The notes under the pieces were generated by a model. The model ran no database searches. It worked only from the letters and a program-made list of their open reading frames with translations, and had not been told where the DNA came from. Made by a program: the position numbers and the translations under genes. Below are positions 49,147-50,000 of a stretch of 50,000 nt of DNA, one piece after another; positions within the stretch are counted from its first letter, which is position 1, and each line of letters begins with the position of its first letter. The stretch lies in assembly GCF_017916325.1 (NCBI RefSeq), contig NC_090159.1:752501-802500 (forward strand). Reading direction: 5' to 3'. Source of the stretch: Leishmania martiniquensis. Its lineage: Eukaryota; Euglenozoa; Kinetoplastea; Trypanosomatida; Trypanosomatidae.

Positions 49147-49884
49147 TCACTTTGGTGGAGGAGCGTGGTTTGAGGTGCCGAGCAAGCGCAGCGCTCTATC
49201 GGAGTTGCTACCTTTGGATAGTAGCGGCCTTGAGATCGGCACCAGCTCCTCGTGGCGGTGTCCTAGCTCCTGAATGGCCAGCACCGCGCTCTGTGACGGG
49301 ACCCACTGTTCGCCGTGCATACGGCGAACAAGCTCCATTGCGTAGGCAGCATCATCCTCAGTGTTACACGCCACCAGGAGATGCGTGTAGGTGTATGGGA
49401 GAAACGGCACCTGCTCCCTCTGCTGCTGTCTGCCGGCCTCAATGGCACCCTTGGCATCGCCGCTTTCTTGCCGCGCACGGATCAGGGCCAGGTGGCAAAC
49501 GCTGTCCAGCAGCATCGTCTTGTGGAAGGTGGCAAAGATCTCCTCCACCGCGTCATAATGCTTCCCCTCGACGCAAGCGGCCAACGCGCAGCCAACGCCC
49601 ACCACATCAGGGCGCAGACTCTCTCGCTTCATCTGCTTGAGAACTAGAAGTGACTGCGCCCATGCGCCCGGCTGAACGCACTGCCGCAAGATAGAATTGA
49701 AGTGACTGACATTCATCGCGACACCTTCCTGACGTGCCGTGTGCCACAACTCCACTGCGCGGAACCAGTTATTCGCACTCGGGTCAAGTAGCTCTTGTTG
49801 GAGCGCGTACACGTGGCCGAACTGGTGCATCCAGCCTCCCCCGTAGCGAGGGAGCAGTCCCTGACCAGACGTGCGTGGATGCAT
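49147..49884 (-). CDS. Pentatricopeptide-repeat (PPR) protein
   Basis: The 245-residue protein shows helical-hairpin repeats of about 35 residues: NVSHFNSILRQCVQPGAWAQ then VLKQMKRESLRPDVV; CALAACVEGKHYDAVEEIF; and YTYTHLLVACNTEDDAAYAM then VRRMHGEQWVPSQSAVL. The pattern of paired helices with RP/VP before the next repeat is diagnostic of PPR. In trypanosomatids these proteins act mostly in the mitochondrion on rRNA, mRNA editing or translation. The first residues (MHPRTSGQGLLPRYGG) are basic and could be a presequence. The start at 49884 follows a strong splice acceptor (49902-49903); the frame is open further to the window edge, so an upstream start cannot be excluded. Confidence 0.78.
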   Translation of the reverse strand: MHPRTSGQGLLPRYGGGWMHQFGHVYALQQELLDPSANNWFRAVELWHTARQEGVAMNVSHFNSILRQCVQPGAWAQSLLVLKQMKRESLRPDVVGVGCALAACVEGKHYDAVEEIFATFHKTMLLDSVCHLALIRARQESGDAKGAIEAGRQQQREQVPFLPYTYTHLLVACNTEDDAAYAMELVRRMHGEQWVPSQSAVLAIQELGHRHEELVPISRPLLSKGSNSDRALRLLGTSNHAPPPK

Positions 49885-49901
49885 GAGCACACCGAAAACA
49901 G

Positions 49902-49920
49902 CTGGGGAAAAGGAGGCAGG
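49902..49920 (-). promoter_or_regulatory. Probable spliced-leader acceptor of the PPR mRNA
   Basis: The sense strand reads CCTGCCTCCTTTTCCCCAG, with AG at 49902-49903 and the ATG 17 bases further on. This supports 49884 as the translation start. Confidence 0.5.
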
Positions 49921-50000
49921 GCGTCCAAAGAGACGCTATTTTGTTCTGCCAACGCACCTCGTCACGATCAGTCCGTGCGCTTGCGCGGACGCACAGTTTG

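Overview
The window looks like nuclear DNA of a trypanosomatid, most probably Leishmania or a very close relative. All 19 genes supported here lie on the minus strand. None needs a cis-intron. They are separated by 0.4-4 kb of GC-rich, low-complexity, CA/GT- and purine-rich sequence, and several starts are preceded on the sense strand by a polypyrimidine tract plus AG, as expected for spliced-leader addition. This is the layout of one polycistronic transcription unit read from right to left. No strand switch, rRNA gene or convincing tRNA gene was seen. From memory, transketolase, paired eS8 genes and HMG-CoA synthase lie together on Leishmania chromosome 24, but I could not check this.

Order of transcription, from high to low coordinates: PPR protein (49.1-49.9 kb); single-span membrane protein (47.7-48.4); 1438-residue coiled-coil protein (42.6-46.9); syndetin/Vps50-like protein (38.7-41.8); glycerophosphodiester phosphodiesterase (36.4-37.4); small, probably myristoylated protein (35.2-35.7); a 4.1 kb gene-free stretch; AKTIP/FTS-like inactive E2 variant (30.0-31.1); UBE2C-like E2 (28.5-28.9); DUF810/MUN-like protein (23.4-26.9); HMG-CoA synthase (21.1-22.6); a 2.6 kb spacer with two strong hairpins; CID-domain protein (17.6-18.5); kelch protein (15.7-16.8); two identical eS8 genes (14.1-14.8 and 12.7-13.3); transketolase (9.3-11.3); uL24/L26 (7.2-7.6); an apparent gene relic (about 4.9-6.3); BolA3-like protein (4.1-4.3); SDR dehydrogenase (2.4-3.2); and the 5' part of tubulin cofactor D, cut by the left edge.

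The most striking structural feature is a 364-bp, nearly identical inverted repeat at 1765-2128 and 11734-12097. It brackets the SDR, BolA, uL24 and transketolase genes. Repeats of this kind are known in Leishmania to seed extrachromosomal linear amplicons. The eS8 pair shares 754 bp with no difference found and nothing outside it, which suggests recent duplication or gene conversion.

Several genes that might pass as hypothetical carry recognisable folds. Three point to membrane traffic or motor adaptors (Vps50, AKTIP/FTS, DUF810/MUN), two to ubiquitin biology (UBE2C and the E2 variant), and one to RNA polymerase II (CID). Neighbouring genes in such units need not share a pathway, so co-location is weak evidence of shared function.
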